Shown here piece after piece: positions 11,125 to 21,475 of a stretch of DNA of 64,000 nt (positions are counted from its first letter, which is position 1; each line of letters starts with the position of its first letter). A program made the position numbers and the translations under genes. The notes under the pieces were generated by a model. It was not told the DNA's origin. It saw only the letters and a program-made list of their open reading frames with translations, and ran no database searches. The stretch is from Periplaneta americana (Eukaryota > Arthropoda > Insecta > Blattodea > Blattidae): the NCBI RefSeq assembly GCF_040183065.1, contig NC_091117.1, forward strand, positions 109,484,001 to 109,548,000, read 5' to 3'.

Positions 11125-11218
11125 AGCCACGTCTAGCCACCCAGCAGTAGGAATTGTAACCACGTCTAGCCACCCAGCAGTAGGAATTGTAGCCACGTCT
11201 AGCCACCCAGCAGCAGTT
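11125..11218. repeat. Minisatellite, ~30 bp unit x3
   Basis: Three copies of a unit containing CCACGTCTAGCCACCCAGCA. In one frame it gives a repetitive ATSSHPAVGIV peptide, which is more likely a by-product than a gene. Confidence 0.9.
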
Positions 11219-11384
11219 TTTTTAGCAGAAGAAATAGACCCAGGTGCATTCAAGTTCGAGAAACCTTGGAACGAGCTTCACATTTCACCTAATGCAGTGT
11301 ATAATTCCAGTTTAGTTTATCGCCGAAAATCAGCGACATTTACAGCTCGTCTGGCCATACCCAATGGAATGGAATTTATGGAAG

Positions 11385-11604
11385 GGGAGCACTATGGCCC
11401 AGCACTGTGATCTATTACGATCTATTGCTCTAATCCTCAAGCTAGGGGCATTCCCAAACCCACATTTACTGCGTGCCCAGGTTTCGAGCAAGCAGCTCCC
11501 CTTATCCACAGGCCAACCCCCCTCTGTGCATTGCCAGCCAGAGATCGGAGAATGCTATGGAATGATGACGAAATGATGGGTAAAAAACAGGAGGACAATG
11601 GTAA
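11385..11604 (-). mobile_element. SINE 3' half, split by Merlin
   Basis: Reverse complement of the second half of the SINE at 1498-1915: tail GGGCCATAGTGC, then GTGGGTTTGGGAATGC, CGAAACCTGGGCACGC and ATTTCGTCATCATTCC. It stops at 11604, where the Merlin element begins, and the remainder resumes at 14989. Confidence 0.8.
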
Positions 11605-11927
11605 ATGGTTATGGTCCATAGTTCTTTGCATGCATTTAATTTCTTCTTGCTTGTCAGCCACTGCCTACTGGATCACATCGCCTTCATAGCATGTTACAGA
11701 CAGGTCACATGATTCCTCCTCATCCTTGTGAGAGGTACATTTGAAGTCGGCTTGTAATGGAATGTCATGTGTTTCAACAATGTTGCACCTGATTTATCTC
11801 CCATCACCAGATGGAGCCTATTAAGAAAGGTATGGCTATGTGATTATGAAATCACCAAACAAGGAGGAATAATAAATGGGATGCATGCGAATTAAATTCC
11901 ATTTAAGGAATGAGAATGGGGTGGAAT

Positions 11928-11979
<52 letters not shown>

Positions 11980-12115
11980 TAAGTCTACATGATGTAACAA
12001 ATCGAAATGAGTGTAAATTCATTTAATTGGTAGAGGAAATATTGTGGAAACAGAATTTTAAAATAATGCTAAGCTACGGGTTCATTTCTCTCTGTGGACA
12101 GATCTATTATAAGGG
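11605..12115 (+). repeat. Merlin left long TIR
   Basis: Pairs in inverted orientation with 14620-14988. Shared blocks include TCTTTGCATG, CTATTAAGAAAGG/CCTTCCTCAATAG, GATTATGAAATCA, CAAGGAGGAAT, ACATGATGTAA and GGGTTCATTTCTCTCTGTG. It is longer than its partner partly because of the AT microsatellite at 11930. Confidence 0.85.
11930..11975. repeat. (AT)n microsatellite
   Basis: About 22 AT units inside the left Merlin TIR, absent from the right TIR. Confidence 0.95.
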
Positions 12116-12899
12116 TACAAATAAGGCTTACAGAGTGACCAACATACTAATTTGTCGATGACTCAATAACCAAATCAATCTGAATACTTCATGAAACATA
12201 GTAAATTATTACCAGTGCTGACATTGTAGGCCTATGAATAAAGCAACAAAATTAAATATTTCTAAAAATTCACATTATGAGCAGAAAAATAAATTTAGGC
12301 ACAATAATATTTTCGTCTCTGTTGGCTGTTAAGAAATGCAATTCATGTCCGAAAACAATTTTTTTCAGGAGAGTGATAAAATAACAGTTTGTTTTCTTAA
12401 AACTGTGACTTTTTAAGACTAGTTTTTGACAGAGGCAGTTTTTACAAACTATAAACATTCACCTATTGTATTCAACTCTTCATTATCCATTCATATTAAT
12501 ATGTCATTTTTTTTTAAATTGACGTCATGTTTTGAACCTATCAATCCTTCAAGCTATAAATAGTTTAAATACATTGGAAGAAAGAAGTCAGTTTATTCAT
12601 GCAAAGTGTTATAAATATAATACTCGTCACAAATGTTACTAGGCTACCTGTAAAATGTCCATGAAGAAAAGTTCCCAGGTGGGAATATTACACTCCAAAA
12701 ATGCTCCAAAGAAAACAAAACAATGAGAAAAATATTTTGAAAAGAGCACTGAGTGACATACTCGAAGCAGGATCATGTACTTTCTGACACAGCTATAAAA
12801 TGTGAACTAACTGACTGTGAATATTATTGATTTTATTAATTTGTCCTACAGAATAATCTCTGTAATGTTGACAATTAATATTTGAGGAGAAAAATTCGA

Positions 12900-12971
12900 T
12901 CCTGCGCCGGGGATCGAACCCGGGTCCTTGGTTCTACGCACCAAGCACTCTGACCATTGAGCTACGCCGAA
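12900..12971 (-). other. tRNA-like sequence (copy a)
   Basis: Minus strand: D arm GCTCAATGGTCAGAGT, anticodon-type stem TTGGT/ACCAA and T arm CCGGGTTCGATCCCCGG. The 7 bp acceptor is imperfect (5 of 7). The internal A- and B-box sequences are good. Probably not a functional tRNA: loop position 33 is C, not U. Confidence 0.75.
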
Positions 12972-13253
12972 TTCAATCCACAGCACCGAATCGAAATTTT
13001 CTCCTCAAATATTAATTGTCAACATTACAGAGATTATTCTGTAGGACAAATTAATAAAATCAATAATATTCTCATAGCTAGCAGTGCATCATAACTGCGG
13101 AATCCCGGCCAAATAAGTCATTCAACTGAGTGCGCTCTAAGTAAAATGGCAGTTGACACTAGACATATACATCAACATATAAGCCTTACTTGGAGTCAGG
13201 CCACAAAGGGAAATACTGAAGGAGGAAGGTTCGATTCGGTGCTGTGGATTGAA

Positions 13254-13325
13254 TTCGGCGTAGCTCAATGGTCAGAGTGCTTGGTACGTAGAACCAAGGA
13301 CCCGGGTTCGATCCCCGGCGCAGAA
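13254..13325 (+). other. tRNA-like sequence (copy b), near-complete cloverleaf
   Basis: A 72 nt cloverleaf. The acceptor TTCGGCG/CGCAGAA pairs 6 of 7. Then TA, D stem GCTC/GAGT, anticodon stem TTGGT/ACCAA around a 7 nt loop (ACGTAGA), a 4 nt variable loop and T arm CCGGG-TTCGATC-CCCGG. The missing U33, the two bases between D and anticodon stems and the repeat context argue for a mobile tRNA-derived core rather than a working tRNA gene. Confidence 0.8.
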
Positions 13326-13639
13326 TCGAATTTTTCTCTTCAAATATTAATTAACTGACTGTGGCTTACAGTGAACTTTCAAAAACATAATACATGCTGG
13401 CAACAGTAGAATGACAACTGAATCAGTTCTTCCTCCCCCTGTCTGTATCTCTTATCCAGCAACCTATGCTCCATGGTGCATGCACAAGGTTGAGTGGAGA
13501 TGCTCTTGCCATGTTCATACAAAGGTTCTGTTTGCAGTTCTAAGAAGAACTTTTAATATACAGTGAATCAAGACACTTTTGCCCTTTTCTGAAATTATGC
13601 TGGTTCTGAAAAGAACAGACGATTTTTTGTGGAATTGGA

Positions 13640-14511
13640 ATTGTTTGGGATTACAGTACACTAGGTAAAAGTAAAAAATCTGCTGTAGCAGATTATCGCA
13701 GGCTTCCACAGTCTTCTTCCCATGGAACTGCCTCCACATAAATTCATCCAAGTAAGATGACAGATGCTCTGTGCTGGTGCCACACATTTCCTTATTTTTC
13801 TTTTTTGCATTTTTCTAGAAGCATTCCACATTATTGGTATGTACTTGTCACAAAAGTTTTGAGTATGGTTCATAATGTGATGCATATAAGCAGGAATGAG
13901 GGTACAGCCAGAATAGCACGATATGCTCCCCTTTGATCAGAATGAATTTCCTTACCCAGAAGAACATATCTGATAATAATGGAGAGTATCCTATTACTGT
14001 CACAGCAAGGCACAAACTCCAAAATTCCTATTCTTCTGTTGCAGTCGTACATACCAAATACCCAGTGCGAAGGAACACCTTGCTTCTGATTTGCCATCAG
14101 GCTTTCGTCTACTTGAACAACAGTTCCTGGTCCTCCAAATCTTACTGGATTCTGTACAAGACACCGAGAACAAATATCTCGAACATACTGGTACCACTGA
14201 ATAGCCATTACATGAGATACTTTAGCTAACTGTCTAGTTATTTCAACTGGAATCGAATAAGCTCAAAGATAAGCAAGCAGGAGGAAGATATTTAAAGGTA
14301 AATTCTGATTCTCAAGGAAAGAACCACTTCTAATGGACTGCTTACGTCCCTTATGCGATGGACACTGCCATACTATGCCGTCATTGACGTGTTGTATCTA
14401 GGTCATCTGCCTAACACATCCAATCATATAACAAACAGGAGGATTTCTGGCTAATATCCCGCGATCCTGAAGAAAACCAATTGACAATTTCAAAGTTGAC
14501 AATTTTGCCAT
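13640..14511 (-). pseudogene. Merlin (ISXO2-like) transposase, frameshifted
   Basis: Minus strand from the ATG at 14511. An N-terminal zinc-ribbon-type region (DGIVWQCPSHKGRKQSIR) precedes the DDE domain: VQVDESLMANQ (first Asp), HWVFGMYDCN, then KEIHSDQRGAYRAI (second Asp), and after frame changes NHTQNF and TSTEHLSSYLDEFMWRQ. The order VDES / SDxxxxY / H...N / YLDEFMWR is that of Merlin and bacterial IS1595 transposases. At least one stop (near codon 36) and two or three frameshifts make it inactive. A length of about 290 codons is normal for the family. Confidence 0.85.
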
Positions 14512-14619
14512 TATGCTTCAAAAAAGTTCACCGTCTTGAGCAACTGGATACACTACTTATCACTAGTGAAGCTGCAGACTCAATGTTTTATGTAAGTAAT
14601 TATGTCGTATCCTACTCCC

Positions 14620-14988
14620 TTAAAATAGATCAGTTCACAGAGAGAAATGAACCCGCAGCATACAGTAATTTCACATTTTGTTTCCACAACATTGCCTCTA
14701 AAAATTAAAGGACTTTACACTCATTTCGATTTATTACATCACGTAGACCTATACCATATTCGTATAAGCCTACATCTATTCCTCCGAATGCTCATTCCTT
14801 AAATTGAATTTAATTCACATGCATCCCATTTCTTATTCCTCCTTGTTTGATGATTTCATAATCACATAATAACCTTCCTCAATAGGTCCGTCCAGTGGTG
14901 CGAGATGAATCATGTGCAACACTGTTCAAACACAACATTCCAACAAGGAGAAATGAAATACATGCAAAGAACTACGGACCATAACCAT
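14620..14988 (-). repeat. Merlin right long TIR
   Basis: Inverted partner of 11605-12115. Identity is interrupted by small indels. Confidence 0.85.
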
Positions 14989-15067
14989 CAATTGCCAACG
15001 AGAGTACCCCAAGGAAAAAACCCAACTGCGACCTTGTCTGCCATAGGTCTGACCACTCAGCTCCGCA
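14989..15067 (-). mobile_element. SINE 5' half, split by Merlin
   Basis: Reverse complement contains GAGTGGTCAGACC (A-box region) and GACAAGGTCGCAGTTGGG, as in the SINE at 1498. The B-box part is missing, so this copy had already lost internal sequence. Confidence 0.75.
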
Positions 15068-15118
15068 GCAGCGCGCACGCACGCACACACACAGAGATAT
15101 ACGGTGTGTGTGTGTGTC
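15068..15118. repeat. (AC)n and (GT)n simple repeats
   Basis: A GC/AC run followed 10 bp later by a GT run, able to fold back on each other. Confidence 0.9.
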
Positions 15119-15799
15119 AGAGGAAGAATTAAAACCTGGAAGGTTACCATTTAAAATAAAGGTGAAAGTTATTTAGGTCCCATGAACTTTAGGAACTTGC
15201 TAAAATACCTTGAAAATGCCTTGGATTTATAGTATTGATTAGCAGAAATTATGTGATCACTGAAAGAGCTATATGCCTACACTACACAACCTAAATAACT
15301 TACATACCTTACTTAGGCCTATATACGAAAATCGTCGTGCGTGAATTAAGAATACGACCATATTTAGTTAATGTCACAGTGGATTTCAGTGTCGTCAACA
15401 CAGTAATAAACTGATAATACTAAACACCTAATAAAAGCTAACCTGTCACATGGTGAGATTGCCGAAAATTGGTTTATAGCGCCACATTGAGAGTGATACA
15501 AGAGTGCAATATTCGTTCAGTGGCCGGTGAATACTTTACCTTGTCCAAAATAAATACACAAATATATAAAACTTCACTACTCTTTTTTTTTTTTTTTTAA
15601 TAAACAAAGTAAAACCAGAGTTAAGTTTTGTGGTATCAATTTTCTAACCTCACAACATATAGGCCTACATGCGCCATAACGGTGAACCAAGTGTCAATAC
15701 TCAGTGTCGCCAACACAATATTTATTTTCAATAAACAACAAGGCTGAAAGGGGGAAGGGAAATTTCTTTGGTAACTGTGGCAATGGTTGCATACTCTAC
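15119..15799. repeat. Unassigned, with fragment of the 23-25 kb element
   Basis: Around 15465-15545 the stretches TATAGCGCCACATTGAGAGT and ATATTCGTTCAGTGG match TATAGCGCAACATTGGCAGT and ATATTCGTTCAGTGG at about 23670-23720. The rest is unassigned. Confidence 0.5.
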
Positions 15800-15929
15800 C
15801 ACTGCCATCGTGATCTAGACCAGGCCGTAATGCAGGATGTGTGACGTCACTCGATGGGTCGGGCTTTTCTATTTGAGTATACGGAGCTGAGTGAAATATA
15901 TTACTTTAATGCGTGTCGGTGCTCAATTT

Positions 15930-16455
15930 TATTTAGTGTAATGTGTGTATAAGATACGTTCACTTCTTACTGCATAATATGTTGCAGAAATAATTACAAA
16001 ACTGTGTTATTTTAATGTGAACGGAGTTTTACATGTTAACATAACCTGTTTGCATCAACATTTTAAGTTTGGAATGGAAGCTATTTTGAGATTTAATAAA
16101 GAAGAATTATTTATATTGCGATTTTAATTTAGCACATCTATCTTCCTTACTTGTAGGTAGAAAATTTACCACAGTCCCTCCTATGAAATTAGTGTAGGTA
16201 CGTACGGTTGTGTGTTACTTCATCTGGTAGGTTAGATAAATAGAATTAAATACGACCCAGTATAGTAGGGAGCAAATAAATAAAACAATTAAATTGTTAT
16301 TCAATGTAATGTGTGCATAAGTTCCATTTATTTGTTGTATAATGTGGCATGATTATAAAACTGTGTTATTTTTATGTGAAGAGAATTCAGCATGTTAACA
16401 TAACCTATTTGCGTCAACATTTTAAGTTGAGAACGAAAGCTATTTTGAGATTTAA
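15930..16455 (+). repeat. Tandem duplicated segment, second copy interrupted by piggyBac
   Basis: Copy 1 is 15930-16225. Copy 2 is about 16300-16455 and continues after the piggyBac at 18748-18880. Shared strings include CATGTTAACATAACCT, GCTATTTTGAGATTTAA, AATAAAGAAGAAT, TATCTTCCTTACTT and CTCCTATGAAAT. Copy 1 therefore shows the sequence before the piggyBac insertion. Confidence 0.9.
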
Positions 16456-18747
16456 CCTTCCAGTGCTGGCGCCAAGTCTCACAGACCCGGCGCAATTACT
16501 TTTACTATTTACTCTGAAGTATTGGGGGGTAGAAATCTGTTTCTCCACCTAGCTTCCTGTTTCTTCCCATAGTTGACATGTGAGTACCGACTTGGATATT
16601 CGTGCAGCAGTTAGCGAGATAATTACGTAACGGGTCTGTCAGACTTGGCGCCAGTGTTGGCGTTACACAGTTTCGTTTTGAAGTTTTAGTGCTTAAGCAT
16701 TATTTGTGGTAGTAATGAACTGATTGGTTCAAATATCAGCGGATTATTCTGTTTACTGATGATATGAAACATTTTGCTAGTTTTTAATTAATATTTAGCT
16801 TACGATATACTTAAAAAATGTCTTATGAAGAAAATGAAAAACGAGTTGTGACTTTGCTAGATACTTGTAAAATGTCTTACAAAGAAAATGAAAAATGAGT
16901 TGTGAGTTTGCTAGACGAGGTTTTAAGCTGTAAGAATGATAGTGAACCCTGTGATGATGACGCCGACACTGATGAAGAAGATGGTGAAGTGGAAGTGTTT
17001 GATGGCAATACAGATACAGAACAGGAAGGTGAGAGCAAGTGGTGATGATGAACAATTTGAGATTCCGAACAAAGTTCCTAGAGTTCCCGGCTTCGAATCT
17101 AAAGATGGTACGGTATGGAGACAACACTGCTCACCAAAGGCTGTTGGGACTCGGCAGTGTAATATTGTGACGCATCTACCAGGTGTGAGGCCATGAGCTA
17201 GAGAGGCTAAAACTCCTAATGATTGTTGGTCTCTTGTTTTTGATGATGGCATATTAAATGTTATTTATAATTATTAGTCATCTACGTTTTGACAATACAG
17301 AAACAAGAAATGATAGAAAACAATGGGATAAGTTAGCTCCAATTCGTCATGTGTTTGAAATGTTTTTGAACAACTGCAAAAAAGGATACACAATAGGTGA
17401 ATTTGCAACAGTAGCTGAAATGTTGGAGGCTTTCATAGGCAGATGCTCATTCAAACAGTGTATGCCTAAAAAACCTAATAAATATGGCATCAAAATGTTT
17501 TCCTTAGTTGATGCTAAGACATGGTATGCCCTAAATATGGAACCATATGTTGGTCAACAACCAGAAGGTCCATTTAGGGCAAAAAATGCTCCTCAAAGTA
17601 TAGTCGAGCGACTTTTTCAACCAATATTAGGAACAGGGAGGAACATTACATGTGATAATTGGTTCACTTCCTTTCCTCTTATTGCAAGCTTGCTGAATCG
17701 CCATAGAAAAACCTGTGTGGGAACAGTTCGAAAGAATAAAAGGGAGCTGCCAATAGAATTTGTAGATTCCAAAAAGAGACCACTGGGATCTAGTGTGTTT
17801 GGTTTCCAAGAATACATTACCATTGTTTCTTACGTACCGAACAAGGGCAAAAATGTAATTTTAGCATCTAGTATGCATCATGATGACTCAATAGATTCAT
17901 CAACAAGTGACAGAAATTGTCACCTTCTATAACTCCACTAAGAGAGGTGTCGACGTGGTTGACAAACTTTTTGCTTATTATATTAATTGTTAAAATTTGT
18001 GCTGCCTATGATGTCGCAAGAAATACCAGAAGATGGCCAATGGTGATGTATGCACTACTGAATATTGCTGGAATAAATTCGCAAGTGATTTGTATCTTTA
18101 ACAATCAGAAGGAAAACAGTGTCCACAGGAAGTACGTGAAGGAGTTGGCCGTGGGATTAACAGATGATCACTTGAAACGTAGAGCTGCCCTTACAAATCT
18201 TCCACGTGAAGTACGAGAAAGAGGGCAAGAGGTTGCTGGAACATCTTTTCAATACGTTAAGGCTGATCAGTTTCCAGAGGAAATTGAAAAAGGTGCTTTT
18301 TCTGCAAAAAGGACAGTAAAACAAAATACTTTTGTAAAATATGTAAGAAATTTATATGTTTAAGTCATGCTCAGTTTTCATGCTCTGAATGCAGTGCTTA
18401 AATGATCTTCTGTCTCAAACCAGTATTTAAATATTATTTTTACTTTTTTAAGGAAAACCATAAACAATATTTCAATTGTTTGCCGATTTGAAAGGCTTTT
18501 GTTGGTAAAGTTCACATTACATTCACTTTTTTTTCTATCTTTTAAAATTAATTAAAATAAATGTTATATAACAACAAACTGCTTATTATTTGCAATCCAC
18601 CCATTTCAGTATATCCTATGGATGCTGTCAAATTGCTAAAATATTAATAAATTGGTTTGAAGAGTCAGAAATAAAATTAATATATATGGGTCTACCAGAC
18701 TTGGCGCCAGCAGTGATGTTCTAAAAGAGGGCGCCACTACTGGAAGG
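16456..18747 (+). mobile_element. piggyBac transposon with TTAA sites
   Basis: Ends CCTTCCAGTGCTGGCGCC and GGCGCCACTACTGGAAGG are inverted, with TTAA at 16452-16455 and 18748-18751. A second GGCGCCAAGTCT block lies just inside each end. Length 2292 bp. It carries a damaged transposase on the plus strand. The host sequence has an uninterrupted copy at 15930-16225. Confidence 0.95.
16920..18363 (+). pseudogene. piggyBac transposase, damaged
   Basis: N-terminal pieces (16920-17266) include an acidic stretch and CNIVTHLPGVRP, then KTPNDCWSLVFDDGIL, as in piggyBac proteins. About 70 residues are then missing before RFDNTETRNDRKQWDKLAPI (from 17287). The core contains GRCSFKQCMPKKPNKYGIK, ITCDNWFTSFPL (second catalytic Asp) and, after a frameshift near 17915, STKRGVDVVDKLFAYY (third Asp). 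The first catalytic Asp, expected in T-x-D-E-x-L, is Ala here (TVAEMLEAF), which alone would abolish activity. The frame ends at 18363 without a clear Cys-rich tail. Confidence 0.9.
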
Positions 18748-18861
18748 TTAATAAAGAAGAATATATTTAGGATAAACTTCAGAACACGGTTATCTTCCTT
18801 ACTTAAAGGTAGAAAATTCACCACACTCCCTCCTATGAAATGTACATACGGTTATATTACT

Positions 18862-19019
18862 TACTAGCGCTGAGGTATAGTTCCGGTAATTTCTGAACTG
18901 AAAACAGTTGAATTTATTTTTTGTGGGGATACATTTAATCCTCTAAGCAAGGCATAATAAAAGCCTGAACTAACCGAACTAATTAGTATATGCAAGGTGT
19001 ATGAATACCTCAGCGCTAG
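18862..19019. repeat. Short inverted repeat pair
   Basis: ACTAGCGCTGAGGTAT near 18864 and ATACCTCAGCGCTAGT near 19004 are perfect 16 bp inverted repeats about 125 bp apart, possibly a small MITE. TSD not resolved. Confidence 0.6.
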
Positions 19020-19951
19020 TTTAGGCTTGGTAACATATTAAACTAATCAGACTGGAGTACCGTATGAAACGAATAAATACAATTGAAGTGTAGACGAATT
19101 GCATTTACAAGTTATACGTAGCGTTATGCTTAATTATGATGCATAATTGCGAATATAGAAATAAGGCAAGTACTGATAGAGTAAACATAACCTATATTTT
19201 CAACACATCAAAATATACGTGCGATGCAACTGAAAATTGTTGAAACGTGCTTAAATGAATGTGCAAAAATTTCGTAATGAAGTGAGCGTGCTTTATTTCA
19301 ATTAATTACAATACTAGATACTGTAACAGTAATGAAAACTATAAGGTATAATTTTTCACAATATACTATATGTATCTCGCTTTTAGTTCAAATTGTGTAT
19401 ATTATCAAACGTCGTATTATTTATTATTTACACATAATAAGGGCGCAATAATTTAAATTTAATAAAACAAATACGGTAAACTAACAATAATGGATTAGAC
19501 AAGAGTACTTAGGCCTAATCATAATTTACTTTACATCCCAGTCAATGTTTCACTTTCACGTATATATTATTGCACATATTTACTGTTTATAACACCAAAA
19601 TTCACTTAACCACATAAGGGCGCAATGTTTAATCGAAAAAAGGCAGGTATTACACATACGAACTTTGCCTGCAACAATGTAATTTTTACACCAAAAATAA
19701 TATTATACGTACCTTACGTTGCAAGTGAATTGTGTCACAAGAGTCTCACAATCACTGTTTAAAATTTTACTGACGCAATTACACTTCATTTCAGAGAAAT
19801 ATATGTTGTTTTTCATGTACTGCAAATAATTGATATGGTTGAAAGACAGCCCTTCGCGATCAGCTGTTAAGCGAGTCACGTGGTCTGCCTTACGGCCTGT
19901 ATAGATCACGATGGCAGTGACTCTACTCATTCACACTCTAAATAGTTAAAG

Positions 19952-21444
19952 CAACGAGTTAGAAAGAGAAAGTATAGAGTGGTCATTGCGTCGCCATGTT
20001 TGAAGAAAATTGAACGACCGTCGGTAATGAACTTATGCGCCCAAAACAAAGTGGGCGTGGTGATAACTGACATTAGAATCGTCAGCTGTCTTAATTTCGT
20101 TTGCATAAATCAGTTAAACTGAAGTGGAAAAACCTAGTGCTAGGAACTTAATCTAAACTTATGTACGCTAAATTTAAAACACTTGAGCTATTCCTAGAAG
20201 GAATGCTTAAAAGATTAACCTAAGCAAAACTGTCATGTAGTATGACAAGAAGTCCTAGCAAATATACTGAAGAAAATGTTAATATTCCTAGGTTCTTTTA
20301 AATGCGACCTGCAAGATTGCCTATAAAATGAACGAGCATGATTCGGATGATTTTATTAAATTGTTTTCCCAGTCTCTACACGTTGCAAAACTATTTACTA
20401 TACCATAAGATATAGAATGAAAGTAGGCCCTAACTGTAGTAAACAACCTTTACTCCAAGCTTGTAACGTGGGTGAAACATGACAAAACACGCTTTCAGTT
20501 TTTTTGTTACAGTAAAGTATAATTATTATCGAAATGTGAACGTGAGGCCAACAGCCGGCTGGTCTGTCCGAGCCTTTCAAGGGCTGTGGCACCACAGATA
20601 ATTATTAGTGTATAATTGAGCACCCACGTACAATAATGGGGTAAGTAGTTACGAAATATATTCATACTTACCCCATTATTGCACGTGGGTGCTCAATTAT
20701 GTTCTTTCATGTCCTTCCAGTCAAAATACTAACAACAATACGACCTACCCCAGAGTTTTGCGTTATTTTGGATGCGAGTGTCGAAATACAATTTTAATAT
20801 TTGATTGCTATTACTAGGTTTGAAACGGAATTGTAGCGGTTTTATCCGTATTTAGTTTAACTTTATTACTAGTGAACTATTTATTTGATTAAGCGTTTGT
20901 CTTCGAAATAGGCCTACTTCTTATAAGCTACAGCTCATCGTCTTCTTGTATAAGCAGTAAGGACAGAAAGAGCAGAAATAAAGGATGCCGGTGTCGAAGT
21001 ACAGTTTTAATATTGTATTGCTATATGTTTTTCACTGTGTCTGAAACGGAATTGTATTGGTTTTATCCGTATTTAGTGTAAGTACATTACCAGTGAACCA
21101 TTTATTTTGTTTATGCCGGGCGTTGTTACACATTTATGCATGAAAAAAAAATGCTGCTAATTAACAAAACTATGGACTTAACTTCATAAAATTTACATGA
21201 AGTATGTATGATATATCAGTTGTCTTTTTCCTTTTGACATTGCAGTTATATGCAGCACACACAACAGGCATGTTTTTTCTTCGTTTTTTTGGGCCTCTTA
21301 CCTCCGTTATACAACATTGTAAGCAGACGAATTTTTACAAAGGTGGGCGCTTAGTTCAGATCTGCCGTGTTTCGCGGTGGCACCGCAAAGAGCGCTGTAC
21401 AGGACAACATGGCCACTCTATAGTCTTCTCTTTCTAACTCGTTG
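19952..21444 (+). mobile_element. Non-autonomous DNA element, CAACGAG ends, left copy, 8 bp TSD
   Basis: Starts CAACGAGTTAGAAAGAGAA and ends TTCTCTTTCTAACTCGTTG. The inverted similarity continues through CTATAGAGTGG/CCACTCTATAG. AGTTAAAG flanks both sides (19944-19951 and 21445-21452). 1493 bp; no coding frame beyond short ones. A nearly identical inverted copy begins 31 bp to the right. An 8 bp TSD fits hAT or P-like elements, but the ends are not a standard hAT CAG. Confidence 0.9.
20612..20700 (+). repeat. 89 nt near-perfect hairpin (left copy)
   Basis: Arms of about 35 nt (ATAATTGAGCACCCACGT... and ...ACGTGGGTGCTCAATTAT) with a loop of about 18 nt. Only one mismatch was seen in the arms. 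Size and shape resemble a small-RNA precursor; no evidence of processing can be seen here. Confidence 0.85.
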
Positions 21445-21475
21445 AGTTAAAGGGACAAATCCAACGAGTTCTATC

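Larger units (their letters stand above)
12820..13351. mobile_element. Inverted dimer of a tRNA-cored repeat, 12 bp TSD
   Basis: Identical TAACTGACTGTG lies at 12808-12819 and 13352-13363. Between them are two tRNA-like cores in opposite orientation (12900-12971 minus, 13254-13325 plus). The first core is flanked by long inverted repeats: about 80 bp from 12820 and its mirror ending near 13063, including GAGGAGAAAAATTCGAT / ATCGAAATTTTCTCCTC. The spacer contains CTGAGTGCGCTCTAAGT, which matches GAGTGCACACTAACT in the tandem array at 25092-25681, so both loci belong to one family. Confidence 0.75.
11605..14988 (-). mobile_element. Merlin DNA transposon with long terminal inverted repeats
   Basis: The outer ends ATGGTTATGGTCC (11605) and GGACCATAACCAT (14988) are inverted and lead into long terminal repeats (about 510 and 370 bp). 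Inside is an IS1595/ISXO2-type transposase on the minus strand, which defines Merlin in eukaryotes. The element sits in the middle of a minus-strand SINE. Flanks CAATGGTAA and CAATTGCCA may be a decayed 9 bp TSD, a length known for Merlin. Length 3384 bp, of which 532 bp is a later insertion at 12820-13351. Confidence 0.8.
15800..19919. mobile_element. DNA element with CACTGCCATCG ends and 7 bp TSD, holding piggyBac
   Basis: Perfect terminal inverted repeats CACTGCCATCGTGATCTA at 15800 and 19919, with ACTCTAC on both sides (15793-15799 and 19920-19926). It is 4120 bp with, and about 1.8 kb without, the nested piggyBac. No coding sequence of its own was recognised. A related 1 kb copy in opposite orientation lies at 40036-41041, also with a 7 bp TSD. 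Superfamily unknown; P-like and Dada-like groups have TSDs of similar length. Confidence 0.85.

Noticed and set aside
11125-11218. CRISPR-like direct repeats
   Set aside because: Units are contiguous without spacers; it is a minisatellite in a eukaryotic genome.
11060-11410. 116-codon frame with ATSSHPAVGIV repeats
   Set aside because: Driven by the 30 bp minisatellite and running into the SINE; no independent support.
12900-13325. Functional tRNA genes
   Set aside because: The cloverleaf is good, but position 33 is not U, spacing after the D stem is off, and the copies lie in a repeat family with inverted flanks.
17617-17823. Minus-strand frames inside the piggyBac transposase
   Set aside because: Antisense shadows of the conserved core.
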